From NCBI RefSeq assembly GCF_010894405.1, contig NZ_JAAIYA010000011.1:1-64000 (forward strand): a stretch of 64,000 nt of DNA, in the 5' to 3' direction. The position numbers were made by a program, and so were the translations under genes. Every line of letters begins with the position of its first letter. Position 1 is the stretch's first letter. This stretch comes from Pyxidicoccus caerfyrddinensis (GTDB lineage Bacteria > Myxococcota > Myxococcia > Myxococcales > Myxococcaceae). The notes under the pieces are model-generated. The model saw nothing but the letters and a program-made list of their open reading frames with translations, was not told the origin of the DNA and did no database searches. This document shows positions 14,839 to 22,414 of this stretch, in pieces.

Positions 14839-15653
14839 ACGCCGCGGACCTCGTCACGGATCTGGCCGCGAAGGCCAACCTCTCCGCCGTCATCTTCACG
14901 GTGGCGCTGCTGATGTGCCGGGTGATGCCCGTGCTCATCTTCAGCCCGTTCCTCGGCGGCGAAGTCGTGCCCAACGAGCTGAAGATGGGCGTCGGCCTGA
15001 CGCTGTCCATCGTGCTGTTCCCGGTCATCGAAGGCTCTGTGAAGACGATTCCGCTCAGCGCGCTGCCGTACATCGCGCTGATGGCCAAGGAGGTCTTCAT
15101 CGGCTTCTCGCTGGCCTTCATCGTCAACACCGTCTTCGAGGCGGCGCGCGTGGCCGGCACGCTGGTGGACACCATGGCGGGCAGCAACAACGCCCAGCTC
15201 TTCGTGCCGCAGTTGGGGCAACAGGTGTCCCTCTTCTCCAACCTCAAGGTGCAGCTCGCGGTGGTGCTGTTCCTCACGCTGGACGGGCACCACCTCGTCA
15301 TCCAGGCCCTGGCCGACAGCCTCGTCTTCGTCCCGCTGGACGCCTTCCCCCGCTTCAGCCATGGGCCGTGGCCCTACTTCGACCTGCTCATCCGCGTCTT
15401 CGCGGACCTGTTGCGCGTGAGCCTGGCGCTGGCCGCGCCCGCCATGCTGGCCACCTTGCTCACGGACGTGGCGCTGGGCGCCATCAACCGCGTGGCCCCC
15501 CAGATTCAGGTGTTCTTCATCTCCATGGCCATCAAGCCGCTGGTGAGCGTGCTCATGGCCTTCCTCGTCCTCAGCGCGCTGCTGACGCGCATGCAGGACG
15601 AGATGAAGGGGATGCTGGTGATGCTCAAAAACGTCCTGTGGCTGCTGACCTGA
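14835..15653 (+). CDS. sctT: T3SS export gate protein SctT (FliR family)
   Basis: A 272-residue polytopic membrane protein of normal family length. Conserved segments include LLMCRVMPVLIFSPFLGGEV, EVFIGFSLAFIVNTVFEAAR and GALNR-like GAINRVAPQIQVFFISMAIK. One copy completes the export gate. It starts at ATG 14835, overlapping the sctS stop, so translation is coupled. Confidence 0.95.
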   Translation: MNAADLVTDLAAKANLSAVIFTVALLMCRVMPVLIFSPFLGGEVVPNELKMGVGLTLSIVLFPVIEGSVKTIPLSALPYIALMAKEVFIGFSLAFIVNTVFEAARVAGTLVDTMAGSNNAQLFVPQLGQQVSLFSNLKVQLAVVLFLTLDGHHLVIQALADSLVFVPLDAFPRFSHGPWPYFDLLIRVFADLLRVSLALAAPAMLATLLTDVALGAINRVAPQIQVFFISMAIKPLVSVLMAFLVLSALLTRMQDEMKGMLVMLKNVLWLLT

Positions 15654-15678
15654 CCCTCCTTCCCCCCGGACGCATGCC

Positions 15679-16767
15679 ATGTCGGACGAGAGCGGAGAAA
15701 AAACAGAAGAGCCATCCCAGAAGAAGCTGGATGACTCTCGCAAGAAGGGCCAGATCTGGAAGAGCAAGGACCTGAGCGGCATGGGCGTGCTGCTGGTGGG
15801 CCTGGGCGCCGTGAAGGGCACCTGGGACTCGCTGGAGCACGAAATCTCCACGCTGTTCCAGTTCACCTTCGACCACGTGGCGCATCCGCAGAACCTGGAC
15901 GTCGTCACCGGGCAGGCGCTCTACATCGCCCTGAAGACCATGCTGCTGGTGTCGCTGCCGGTGCTGGCCGGCGGCGCGCTGATGGGCGGCCTCCTGGAGT
16001 ACGTCCAGGTCGGCTCGCTCTTCACGATGGACCCGCTGATTCCCAAGCTGGACAAGCTCAACCCGCTGTCCGGCTTGAAGAACATGTTCTCCAAGAAGGC
16101 CATCGTCGAGCTGCTCAAGAACCTCATCAAGATCTCCGTCACCGCCTACGTCGTCTACGGCGTGGTGCGCGACGCGATGCCCCTGGTCGCGGAGTCGGTG
16201 CGCCAGGACACGCGCGGCATCATGATCATCATGGGGGAGTTGGTGACGCGCGTGGCCTCCCGCGTCGCGCTCCTCTTCGTCCTCTTCGCCATCTTCGACG
16301 TGTGGTGGCAGCGCAAGTCCTTCATGAAGGACATGATGATGACGAAGGAGGACGTCAAGAAGGAGTACAAGGAGAGCGAGGGCGACCCCCACCACAAGGC
16401 CAAGCGCAAGGAGCTCCACCACGAAATCATGGAGGGTGCGCAGATGGAGGCCGTGCGCGAGGCGGACGTCATCGTCACCAACCCGGACCATGTGGCCGTG
16501 GCGCTGAAGTACGACCGCGAGAAGGACGGCGCGCCTCGCGTGCTCGCCCGAGGCATCGACCACAAGGCCGAGCGCATCAAGGCCATTGCCCGCGAGACGG
16601 ACGTGCCCACCCTGCGCAACGTGCCCCTGGCCCATGCGCTGCTGCGCGTGGAGGTGGGCAACGAGATTCCCGAGGAGCTCTTCGATGCCGTCGCCGAGGT
16701 CCTCAACTTCGTCTACGGGCTGAAGACGGGCTCGACGGCGCCGGCGACTCCGGCGGCCCGCGCCTGA
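15679..16767 (+). CDS. sctU: T3SS export switch protein SctU (FlhB family)
   Basis: A 362-residue protein with four N-terminal transmembrane helices and a cytoplasmic domain. The N-terminus has the family motif EEPSQKKLDDSRKKGQIWKS. The autocleavage motif, usually NPTH, is N268-P-D-H271 here: the Asn, Pro and His needed for cleavage are kept, Thr is Asp. SctU closes the export gate and switches specificity with SctP. It lies 25 bases after sctT. Confidence 0.95.
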   Translation: MSDESGEKTEEPSQKKLDDSRKKGQIWKSKDLSGMGVLLVGLGAVKGTWDSLEHEISTLFQFTFDHVAHPQNLDVVTGQALYIALKTMLLVSLPVLAGGALMGGLLEYVQVGSLFTMDPLIPKLDKLNPLSGLKNMFSKKAIVELLKNLIKISVTAYVVYGVVRDAMPLVAESVRQDTRGIMIIMGELVTRVASRVALLFVLFAIFDVWWQRKSFMKDMMMTKEDVKKEYKESEGDPHHKAKRKELHHEIMEGAQMEAVREADVIVTNPDHVAVALKYDREKDGAPRVLARGIDHKAERIKAIARETDVPTLRNVPLAHALLRVEVGNEIPEELFDAVAEVLNFVYGLKTGSTAPATPAARA

Positions 16768-16810
16768 AGGGGCGGGGAGCGGCTATCATGCGTGGACAGC
16801 GGAGCGGCCC

Positions 16811-17098
16811 ATGAGTGACGACGAGGCGGAGATCGCCATCGCGCTGAAGTACGACAAGGAGAAGGACGGCGCGCCCCGCGTGGTGGCCAAGGGCATGCGG
16901 CTCAAGGCGGAGAAGATTCGCGCCATCGCCAGGGAGCACGGCATCCCCTTCATGCGGAACGTCAACCTGGCCAACGCGCTCTACCGCGTCGAGGTGGGCC
17001 AGGAGGTTCCAGAGGAGCTGTACGACGCGGTCGCCGAGGTCCTCAATTTCATCTACGAATTGCAGCGCGAGCAGGCAGCCGCCAACAGTAAGCGCTAG
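16811..17098 (+). CDS. Stand-alone FlhB/SctU C-terminal-domain paralogue
   Basis: A 95-residue cytosolic protein that matches SctU from just after its cleavage site to the end (ALKYDKEKDGAPRVVAKGMR; DAVAEVLNFIYELQ), about 60% identical by eye to the adjacent sctU product. The membrane part and the NPxH motif are absent. It has its own start and GGAGCGG ribosome site, so it is not a frameshifted end of sctU. It resembles the FlhX/YlqH-type proteins that can replace the FlhB C-terminus in some flagella. It probably modulates the export switch. Confidence 0.85.
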   Translation: MSDDEAEIAIALKYDKEKDGAPRVVAKGMRLKAEKIRAIAREHGIPFMRNVNLANALYRVEVGQEVPEELYDAVAEVLNFIYELQREQAAANSKR

Positions 17099-17145
17099 GG
17101 GGGCTGGACGGCCCCCACCCACCTGGAGTGAGGTTCGGTATCACG

Positions 17146-17625
17146 ATGGCCAGAATCAATAACCAGCCCCCCAAGACTCCCGTATGGCCCTGGGGGGGAC
17201 CCCGAAGCGTCCGTGAGCGGCTCGTCGACCCGTCCCAGGTCGACCGCAAGAAGCTCCGCAAGACGGGCAACCCCAAGAACCCGGCGCTCGCCTCGGCGGC
17301 GCTGCTGGACTTCATCGGTCCGGCGCACTCGTCGGAGGAGCTGCGCCTGCCGCTGCCCCCGCACCCCGGCGGGCACGACGCGGACCTCGAGGGCTTCAGC
17401 GACAGGCCCCACCTGGCCAGCGTCGCCGGTCGCGGGGACGAGGATCAGCGCCGCATGCTCGAGCGCGGCCTGTCCAAGGTGAATGCCCCTCCGGAGCGGC
17501 TGGAGCGCCTCAAGGCGCTGCTCTCGCGCGAGTCCGCCATGTTGACGCTGGTCGACCAGGTCAACGAGGAGACGAAGGAAATCATCCGCCAGATGTGGGC
17601 GGCGCAGAAGGACGAGGGCATCTAG
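17146..17625 (+). CDS. T3SS-locus protein of unknown function
   Basis: A 159-residue protein from ATG 17146 (a GTG at 17128 is an alternative). The N-terminal half is basic and Pro-rich with little predicted structure. The C-terminal 60 residues are helical (RLERLKALLSRESAMLTLVD, then EETKEIIRQMWAAQ). It is 4 bases from a SycD-like chaperone gene and may be its partner or substrate. No family was recognised. Confidence 0.65.
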   Translation: MARINNQPPKTPVWPWGGPRSVRERLVDPSQVDRKKLRKTGNPKNPALASAALLDFIGPAHSSEELRLPLPPHPGGHDADLEGFSDRPHLASVAGRGDEDQRRMLERGLSKVNAPPERLERLKALLSRESAMLTLVDQVNEETKEIIRQMWAAQKDEGI

Positions 17626-17629
17626 CGCC

Positions 17630-18106
17630 ATGGCCGTGTTGGACCCGGAGGACCCTCAGGACGAGGCGAAGCTCACGGCCACGCTGCAGCGCTGGGCGGA
17701 AGGCAAGGCCACGCTGAAGGACGTGCGCGGCTACTCGGACGACGAGCTGTACGCGATTGCGAAGACGGCCTACTTCTTCTTCTACCAGGGCCGCATCAGC
17801 GAGGCGCGCACCCTCTTCCAGGGGCTGTACGCGGTGAACCCCACGGACGGGTACTTCGCCAAGGCGCTGGGCGTGGTGGAGATGGCCGCCGGAAACGGGC
17901 AGGGCGCGCTCGCCGCCTTCGACGTGGCCGCCAAGCTGTCTCCGCAGGACCCCTCCGTCTACGTCGGCCGCGCCGAGGTGAAGCTCGCGCTCGGCCAGAA
18001 GCCGCAGGCGGTGGAGGACCTGCGCCGGGCCGCGGCCATGACGCCCGAGGATGACCCCGTCGTCCGCAAGGCCGGGGCCATGCTCACGGCGCTCGGTCGC
18101 AGGTGA
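17630..18106 (+). CDS. SycD/LcrH-like TPR chaperone (second of four)
   Basis: A 158-residue protein with the class II T3SS chaperone layout: an N-terminal helix, then three TPRs (YAIAKTAYFFFYQGRISEAR; LGVVEMAAGNGQGALAAFDV; AEVKLALGQKPQAVEDLRRA). The aromatic stretch AYFFFYQGR is a good match to the first TPR of SycD/IpgC/CesD. Such chaperones hold translocators or needle components in the cytoplasm. It is the last gene in the uninterrupted core run of the locus. Confidence 0.85.
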   Translation: MAVLDPEDPQDEAKLTATLQRWAEGKATLKDVRGYSDDELYAIAKTAYFFFYQGRISEARTLFQGLYAVNPTDGYFAKALGVVEMAAGNGQGALAAFDVAAKLSPQDPSVYVGRAEVKLALGQKPQAVEDLRRAAAMTPEDDPVVRKAGAMLTALGRR

Positions 18107-18202
18107 CGGGTGGGTCAACCGTCACTTCCGGAATGAAACGAAAAACCGGGAGTCTGCTAGGCTGCCCGCAGTTCCACTTTCGTCGTCATGGAGGTTGTTG
18201 AC

Positions 18203-18784
18203 ATGTCGAATCCCAACCCTGATCCGCGCGTTCCCGCAGAGATGCCGCCGGAAGCTCCGGCCGACCTGGTCGCCAAGCGCGAGCGCATCATCCCCGAGCT
18301 GGAGAAGCACGCGAAGACGGCGACCGGCACGCTCCAGCAGGTGATGCGGAAGATGGCGGCGCTGATCACCAACACCAAGCCGGGCGCGTCGCTGAGCTTC
18401 CAGCTCTACCAGGACGTGAAGGATGCGTTCTCCCGTCACCTGGGTGAGGCCGAGAAGAACCCGGCGCTCGCCAACATGCCGACGGTGCTCGTGGAGTCCG
18501 TCGAGTGGATGCAGGCGTACCTGAACGCCCGCGGCTTCGCGGCCGACGCGGCTCCCGCGGCGACCTCGGCGGCCGCTCCCGCCGGGAAGGCCCCGGCTGG
18601 CAAGGCTCCCGCGGCGGCTGGCGCGAAGGATGCATTCGAGTCGGGCGGCAAGAAGCACGCGTCGCTCACCGGCGAGGCGCCTCCGCCTCCCGCCGCGACG
18701 CCGGACGTCAAGGCCGAGCAGAAGGAGCTGGAGTCCTTCAAGGCCTGGATGAAGAACCCCAGCCTGGGCAAGCTCAAGGGTTAG
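18203..18784 (+). CDS. T3SS-locus protein, possible secreted substrate
   Basis: A 193-residue protein. ATG 18203 is preferred over 18188 because GGAGGT lies seven bases before it. Residues about 20-105 are helical (RERIIPELEKHAKTATGTLQ; SLSFQLYQDVKDAFSRHLGE). A Pro/Ala/Gly/Lys linker (about 110-160) leads to a short C-terminal helix. It lies after a chaperone gene and before a sigma-28-type promoter. No family was recognised; secretion is only inferred from position and linker composition. Confidence 0.6.
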   Translation: MSNPNPDPRVPAEMPPEAPADLVAKRERIIPELEKHAKTATGTLQQVMRKMAALITNTKPGASLSFQLYQDVKDAFSRHLGEAEKNPALANMPTVLVESVEWMQAYLNARGFAADAAPAATSAAAPAGKAPAGKAPAAAGAKDAFESGGKKHASLTGEAPPPPAATPDVKAEQKELESFKAWMKNPSLGKLKG

Positions 18785-18813
18785 TCCTGGATCGGAAGAC
18801 GGGGCGCGGGAAC

Positions 18814-18840
18814 GCAACTTCCGCGCCCCTCCGCCGATAA
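18814..18840 (+). promoter_or_regulatory. FliA/WhiG (sigma-28)-type promoter
   Basis: GCAACTTC at 18814-18821, an 11-base spacer, and a perfect GCCGATAA at 18833-18840, giving a start point near 18847. The gene downstream (18876) has AAGGAG at a normal distance. It closely resembles the promoter at 2181-2207 and those of the needle-like genes. Confidence 0.75.
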
Positions 18841-18875
18841 CTCCTCTGAGACTGATTTCCCAAGGAGCTTCCCCC

Positions 18876-19253
18876 ATGGGCAACACCATTTCGAATACGC
18901 CGCGCCCCGCCGCCGGCGGCAACACCCAGAAGACCAGCGCCGCCGAGCAGACCAACGCCTGGCAGAGCGTGCTGGACTCCGCCGTGGGCCGGATGACCGA
19001 TTCCGAGGTCAAGGGCAGCCTGAAGTACCTGGGCGACGGCCGCATCGACTCCGTCAAGGAGAAGGTCAAGACGGACATGGAGGCCTTCGTCCGGGACAAC
19101 CCGAACGCCTCCACCGAGGAGATCAAGAAGAAGGCGGAGGAGACCACGTCCAAGCACGAGACGAACGCCGTCTTCAACAAGATGCGGGACGACAACTTCT
19201 TCAACAAGCTGATGAGCCGCCGCAAGGAGCTGCTCAGGGACATGTGGGGCTGA
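18876..19253 (+). CDS. T3SS-locus small helical protein, possible substrate
   Basis: A 125-residue, Lys/Glu/Asn-rich helical protein driven by a sigma-28-type promoter. The first 25 residues (MGNTISNTPRPAAGG) are Asn/Thr-rich and unstructured, like a T3 secretion signal; the DUF1521 protein nearby starts in the same style (MSNTIGGN). The rest is long helices ending NFFNKLMSRRKELLRDMW. No family was recognised. It could be a translocator, tip or effector component. Confidence 0.65.
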   Translation: MGNTISNTPRPAAGGNTQKTSAAEQTNAWQSVLDSAVGRMTDSEVKGSLKYLGDGRIDSVKEKVKTDMEAFVRDNPNASTEEIKKKAEETTSKHETNAVFNKMRDDNFFNKLMSRRKELLRDMWG

Positions 19254-19298
19254 GTCGGACGCCTTCGGGCATCCACCCCATTCGTTCGCTTTCCCCCG

Positions 19299-19347
19299 CC
19301 GCCCGGGTCCCCTCGCAAGAGGGTTGATCCGGGCGGTGGTCTTTTTG
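19299..19347 (+). terminator. Intrinsic terminator after the 125-residue gene
   Basis: A 12-bp stem (GCCGCCCGGGTC with GATCCGGGCGGT) with a 14-base loop, followed by GGTCTTTTT. It ends the plus-strand unit that starts at the sigma-28-type promoter. Confidence 0.75.
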
Positions 19348-19392
19348 GCGCCCTGCGGCAGGGTGGGCCGGACGGCCGCTGGAGGCCGTCCG

Positions 19393-19449
19393 GCCCGCTG
19401 GAGCCCGTAAGGCCTGCTGGCTCCCGTAGGGCCCGCTGTAGCCCGTAAG
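19393..19449. repeat. Three 19-bp tandem repeats
   Basis: Units of the form GCCCGCTGGAGCCCGTAAG in three slightly diverged copies, directly downstream of the first needle-like gene. They lie outside the duplicated segment and may mark an unstable or recombining site. Confidence 0.7.
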
Positions 19450-19480
19450 GCCGCATGGGCGTTGGGGAAACCAGGCCCGC

Positions 19481-19519
19481 AAAAGCGAAGAGCCGGCATC
19501 CCGAGAGGGACACCGGCTC
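19481..19519 (-). terminator. Terminator of needle-like gene copy A
   Basis: Read on the minus strand: a GAGCCGGTGTCCC stem pairing with GGGATGCCGGCTC, then TTCGCTTTTGC. The same structure follows all three copies. Confidence 0.8.
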
Positions 19520-19545
19520 CAAGACAGCGACGTCAGGCAACCTGA

Positions 19546-19773
19546 TTACTTGATGTTGCCGATGACGGACATCGCGATCTCGTTGAGCTTCTTGATGATG
19601 TTGGAGGCGAAGGCGGTGGCCTCCTGCTGCTTCTGGAGCATCAGCTGGGCCTCGGCGCGGTCACGGTCCGGACCGGTCAGACCGGACAGGGACTTCTCCT
19701 CCAGAGCGCTCAGGCCCTGGCTGTTCCCGAGGGCCTTCGTGAGGGACGCGGCGGCGGTGGTGGCGGTGGTCAT
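19546..19773 (-). CDS. Candidate T3SS needle subunit SctF, copy A
   Basis: A 75-residue protein, the size of needle subunits (about 80). The N-terminal 30 residues are Ala/Thr/Ser-rich. A hairpin turn (GLTGPDRDR) separates two helices, and the C-terminus is SNIIKKLNEIAMSVIGNIK. Aligned without gaps, this end shares the pattern S-N-x-[VI]-K...[DE]-I...I-x-N-[FI]-[RK] with the PrgI/MxiH needle ends (SNTVKVFKDIDAAIIQNFR, from memory), and the turn Pro falls about 21 residues before it in both. Its own promoter and terminator fit high expression. Homology is judged by eye, hence candidate only. Confidence 0.75.
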   Translation of the reverse strand: MTTATTAAASLTKALGNSQGLSALEEKSLSGLTGPDRDRAEAQLMLQKQQEATAFASNIIKKLNEIAMSVIGNIK

Positions 19774-19830
19774 GGCGTTCTCCAGAGAGTGGGAAGCGGG
19801 TGGTTTGCGGCGGCGCTGCTTACAAAAGGA

Positions 19831-19858
19831 TTATGGGGCGGACGGGGTCGGAAGTTTC
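19831..19858 (-). promoter_or_regulatory. Sigma-28-like promoter of needle-like gene copy A
   Basis: On the minus strand: GAAACTTC (19858-19851), then a -10-like CCCCATAA (19838-19831) after 12 bases, one more than canonical. The intervening bases CGACCCCGTCCG resemble those of the promoter at 18814-18840. The leader to the ATG is about 50 bases. Confidence 0.55.
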
Positions 19859-19997
19859 CTCGGGATTTTCCGATTCTTTATCCCCCCCTGGCAAGGGGGG
19901 CTTCCAGCCCTCTTTCCAGCCCTCTAAGGATGCGGGCTAGATCGGCCTTCTTTGGAAAGGTCGCTTGATAGGCGAAACTCCGGGACGCGAACTTCGA

Positions 19998-20034
19998 AAA
20001 TAAATGTGTAGCCGCACAGCTCACCCATTTATTT
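19998..20034 (+). promoter_or_regulatory. AT-rich hairpin in the leader of the DUF1521 gene
   Basis: AAATAAATG (19998-20006) and its exact complement CATTTATTT (20026-20034) enclose a 19-base loop, just before the GGGGG ribosome site at 20047-20051. Such an AT-rich stem stands out in this GC-rich region. It could be a regulator site or a heat-labile RNA structure; alternatively part of the promoter. Confidence 0.55.
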
Positions 20035-20060
20035 CCAATCAATTCTGGGGGTACCAAGTC

Positions 20061-21140
20061 ATGTCGAACACCATCGGTGGCAATGTTGGCAACCGTCAGC
20101 TGAACCCCGCGCAGATGATGTCCTTTGGCAGCGTCAACAAGACGGCGCTCGCCCAGAACGCGAAGCTCATCGAGTCGACGCTGAACCTGGTGGAGAAGGC
20201 CGTCAACCTGGCCACCAAGTTCGTGGATCAGATGTCCAAGGCCTCTGACTCCCAGGGCATCGCGGCGGGCCCGGGTGGGTGCTTCCCCTCCGAGAAGCCG
20301 AACCCCCTGGACTCGGTTCGCGAGCAGAACTCCCTCAAGGTGGACGACAACGGGAAGATCACCACCCCGGGCGGCTACCAGATCGAGCAGCTGGGCCAGT
20401 TCGAGTGGAAGGTGACCGGTCCGGACGGCAAGAACACCCGCGTCTGGGGTGACCCGCACGTCGCGGAGGGCGATGGCGGCACGTTCGACTTCAAGCGTGA
20501 CTCGGCGTTCGTCCTCGGCGACGGCACCCGCATCAACGTCACCACCAAGCCCTACGGCAACGGCATGACGGTGACGGGCCAGCTGGACATCGTCTCCGGC
20601 GACAGCCACGTGCGCGTGACGGACATCGACAAGGGCAAGGGCAAGGTCGGCAAGCCGACGCAGGACGGCCTGGACGAGGTGGTCCGCTTCCACTCCAACC
20701 CCAAGGCGGACGTGTTCCGCATGGGCAATGAGACGGACGACTGGACGTTCGACGGCAAGGAGATCATCGGCTCCGAGCAGGGCGGTGACGTCATCAAGAC
20801 GGCGAAGGACCCGTTCACCTTCAAGCCGGGCCAGAACACCGCCACCCAGAACCACACCACCCCGACGACGACGAAGAAGCAGCCGGCGTGGGCGGACCTG
20901 TCCAAGCTGAGCGACACCTTCAACGCCATCAGCAAGCTGTTCGACCAGCTGAAGAACACCCGCTCGAACGGCTTCAACCCGTTCCGCAAGACGGACGACA
21001 TGTTCGGCAAGTACGACCGGGGCCAGCACCGCAGCGCGATGACCCAGTCCTTCAAGGCGATGGGCGACATGTTCCGCGCCCTGGAGCAGGTCTCCAAGCT
21101 GAATGATATGGTGCGCTTCCGCGGCACCCAGATGTTCTAA
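20061..21140 (+). CDS. DUF1521 (metal-induced self-cleaving) T3SS effector candidate
   Basis: A 359-residue protein. Residues about 105-250 form a DUF1521 domain: the cleavage motif G130-D131-P-H-V is followed by GGTFDFKRDSAFVLGDGT and GNGMTVTGQLDIVSGD. In the rhizobial effector NopE1 this domain cleaves itself at the Asp-Pro of GD/PH when calcium is present. The N-terminal 65 residues are a flexible start plus an amphipathic helix (possible secretion and chaperone-binding region). The C-terminal 70 residues are helical. A SycD-like chaperone gene follows 59 bases later, and needle-like genes flank both. It is the best effector or translocator candidate in the window. Confidence 0.88.
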   Translation: MSNTIGGNVGNRQLNPAQMMSFGSVNKTALAQNAKLIESTLNLVEKAVNLATKFVDQMSKASDSQGIAAGPGGCFPSEKPNPLDSVREQNSLKVDDNGKITTPGGYQIEQLGQFEWKVTGPDGKNTRVWGDPHVAEGDGGTFDFKRDSAFVLGDGTRINVTTKPYGNGMTVTGQLDIVSGDSHVRVTDIDKGKGKVGKPTQDGLDEVVRFHSNPKADVFRMGNETDDWTFDGKEIIGSEQGGDVIKTAKDPFTFKPGQNTATQNHTTPTTTKKQPAWADLSKLSDTFNAISKLFDQLKNTRSNGFNPFRKTDDMFGKYDRGQHRSAMTQSFKAMGDMFRALEQVSKLNDMVRFRGTQMF

Positions 21141-21199
21141 GCGCTGGAACCATCCCACCGGGCCAGGTGCGGGAGTGCCTGGCCCTTCTCGAGGTCGTC

Positions 21200-21706
21200 G
21201 TGAGCGACACGCCCCCTGCTGGAGATAGCAACAAGTCCGCCGTCCCGGAGCCCCTCGCCGAGGCGGTCATCCGGGGTGAGGTCACCCTCGGTCAGTTCCT
21301 CGGTGTCTCCAAGGAGGACATGTACCGCTGGGCGAACACCGCGCATCAGCTCCTGCAGGCGGGAAGCACGCAGCAGGCGTTGACCATCTTCCAGGGACTG
21401 GTGGCGGCGTCGCCCACGGACGCCGTCTTCCACGCCCAGCTCGCGGCGACGTTCATGACGCTCGAGCGGTTCGATGAGGCCTTCGACGAGTTCAACCTGG
21501 CCCTCCAGTTCAACAACGGCCATGTGGATGCGCTCGCCGGACGGGGAGAAATCCACCTGCGCCGCGGTCAGGTGCCTGAGGCGCTCGCCGACCTCAGCGC
21601 CGCCATCCAGAAGGACCCGTCGCTCACGCGGCGTGCGACGCAGCGCGCTCACGGGACGCTGCTCGCGCTGAAGCAGCAGGCGGAGCAGGCGAAGAAGTCC
21701 AAGTAG
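21200..21706 (+). CDS. SycD/LcrH-like TPR chaperone (third of four)
   Basis: A 168-residue protein with a GTG start behind GAGGTCGTC. Three TPRs at about residues 50-145 (MYRWANTAHQLLQAGSTQQA; AQLAATFMTLERFDEAFDEF; RGEIHLRRGQVPEALADLSA), with a helical N-terminal arm as in SycD. It follows the DUF1521 gene in the same orientation and is presumably the chaperone of that protein. Confidence 0.82.
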   Translation: MSDTPPAGDSNKSAVPEPLAEAVIRGEVTLGQFLGVSKEDMYRWANTAHQLLQAGSTQQALTIFQGLVAASPTDAVFHAQLAATFMTLERFDEAFDEFNLALQFNNGHVDALAGRGEIHLRRGQVPEALADLSAAIQKDPSLTRRATQRAHGTLLALKQQAEQAKKSK

Positions 21707-21731
21707 CGGGCACCCACGGGTGTCCCCTCCA

Positions 21732-21776
21732 GGCCCGGGCGGCGCGAGGTTCGCGCTGCGCCGGGCCTTGGCTTTT
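21732..21776 (+). terminator. Terminator after the DUF1521-chaperone pair
   Basis: GGCCCGG pairs with CCGGGCC around an inner GCGCGA/TCGCGC stem, followed by TTGGCTTTT. Confidence 0.75.
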
Positions 21777-21853
21777 GCGGGGCATTGCTCCGCGACCTGC
21801 GGGGGCACCGCACGCGAGCGGGTCCGTGCCTCGGCGGAGAGTCAGCTCGGAGC

Positions 21854-21939
21854 GTGCTCGGAAGCCCGTGCTTCGGGAGCGCGCCAGCTGGGGCAGGTGC
21901 TCGGAAGCCCGTGCTTCGGGAGCGCGCCAGCCGGGGCAG
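21854..21939. repeat. Two 43-bp tandem repeats
   Basis: Two units beginning GTGCTCGGAAGCCCGTGCTT with one base difference; the first bases of a third unit follow. They lie downstream of needle cassette B, as a different short repeat lies downstream of cassette A. Confidence 0.75.
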
Positions 21940-22033
21940 GTGCTCGGGCCCGTGCAGCGCCAGGCAGCGCACAGCGGGCCGGCGGCCCGGAGACGACGCC
22001 AGGGCCGCGAGGCCCTTGGGGAAACCAGGCCCG

Positions 22034-22073
22034 CAAAAGCGAAGAGCCGGCATCCCGAGAGGGACACCGGCTC
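22034..22073 (-). terminator. Terminator of needle-like gene copy B
   Basis: The same stem as in copy A (GAGCCGG...CCGGCTC) followed on the minus strand by TTCGCTTTTGC. Confidence 0.8.
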
Positions 22074-22099
22074 CAAGACAGCGACGTCAGGCAACCTGA

Positions 22100-22327
22100 T
22101 TACTTGATGTTGCCGATGACGGACATCGCGATCTCGTTGAGCTTCTTGATGATGTTGGAGGCGAAGGCGGTGGCCTCCTGCTGCTTCTGGAGCATCAGCT
22201 GGGCCTCGGCGCGGTCACGGTCCGGACCGGTCAGACCGGACAGGGACTTCTCCTCCAGAGCGCTCAGGCCCTGGCTGTTCCCGAGGGCCTTCGTGAGGGA
22301 CGCGGCGGCGGTGGTGGCGGTGGTCAT
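22100..22327 (-). CDS. Candidate T3SS needle subunit SctF, copy B
   Basis: The 75-residue product and the DNA of the gene are identical to copy A. The leader carries the same ribosome site (GGAGAACGCC) with a two-base insertion upstream (CTCTCTGGAG). Its own terminator and promoter are present, so it is an independent transcription unit, opposed to the chaperone gene at 21200. Confidence 0.75.
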   Translation of the reverse strand: MTTATTAAASLTKALGNSQGLSALEEKSLSGLTGPDRDRAEAQLMLQKQQEATAFASNIIKKLNEIAMSVIGNIK

Positions 22328-22386
22328 GGCGTTCTCCAGAGAGAGTAGGAAGCGGGTGGTTTGCGGCGGCGCTGCTTACAAAAGGA

Positions 22387-22414
22387 TTATGGGGCGGAGG
22401 GGGTCGGAAGTTTC
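22387..22414 (-). promoter_or_regulatory. Sigma-28-like promoter of needle-like gene copy B
   Basis: GAAACTTC (22414-22407) and CCCCATAA (22394-22387) on the minus strand, the same arrangement as in copy A, with GAGG for GACG in the spacer. Confidence 0.55.

Larger units (their letters stand above)
19462..19870. repeat. Duplicated needle-gene cassette, copy A
   Basis: About 410 bp comprising terminator, 75-codon gene, leader and promoter, nearly identical to 22016-22475 and 22557-23007. Similarity to the other two copies stops after GGGATTTTC on the promoter side. Confidence 0.85.
21707..22099. other. Gene-free stretch with terminator and repeats
   Basis: It holds the plus-strand terminator of the chaperone gene, two 43-bp tandem repeats and, from 22016, the beginning of needle cassette B with its minus-strand terminator. 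Reading frames here are shadows; no start codon has a ribosome site. Confidence 0.7.

Noticed and set aside
16811..17098. Frameshifted or duplicated end of sctU
   Set aside because: SctU is complete in itself, and this gene has its own start, ribosome site and diverged sequence, so it is a separate paralogue.
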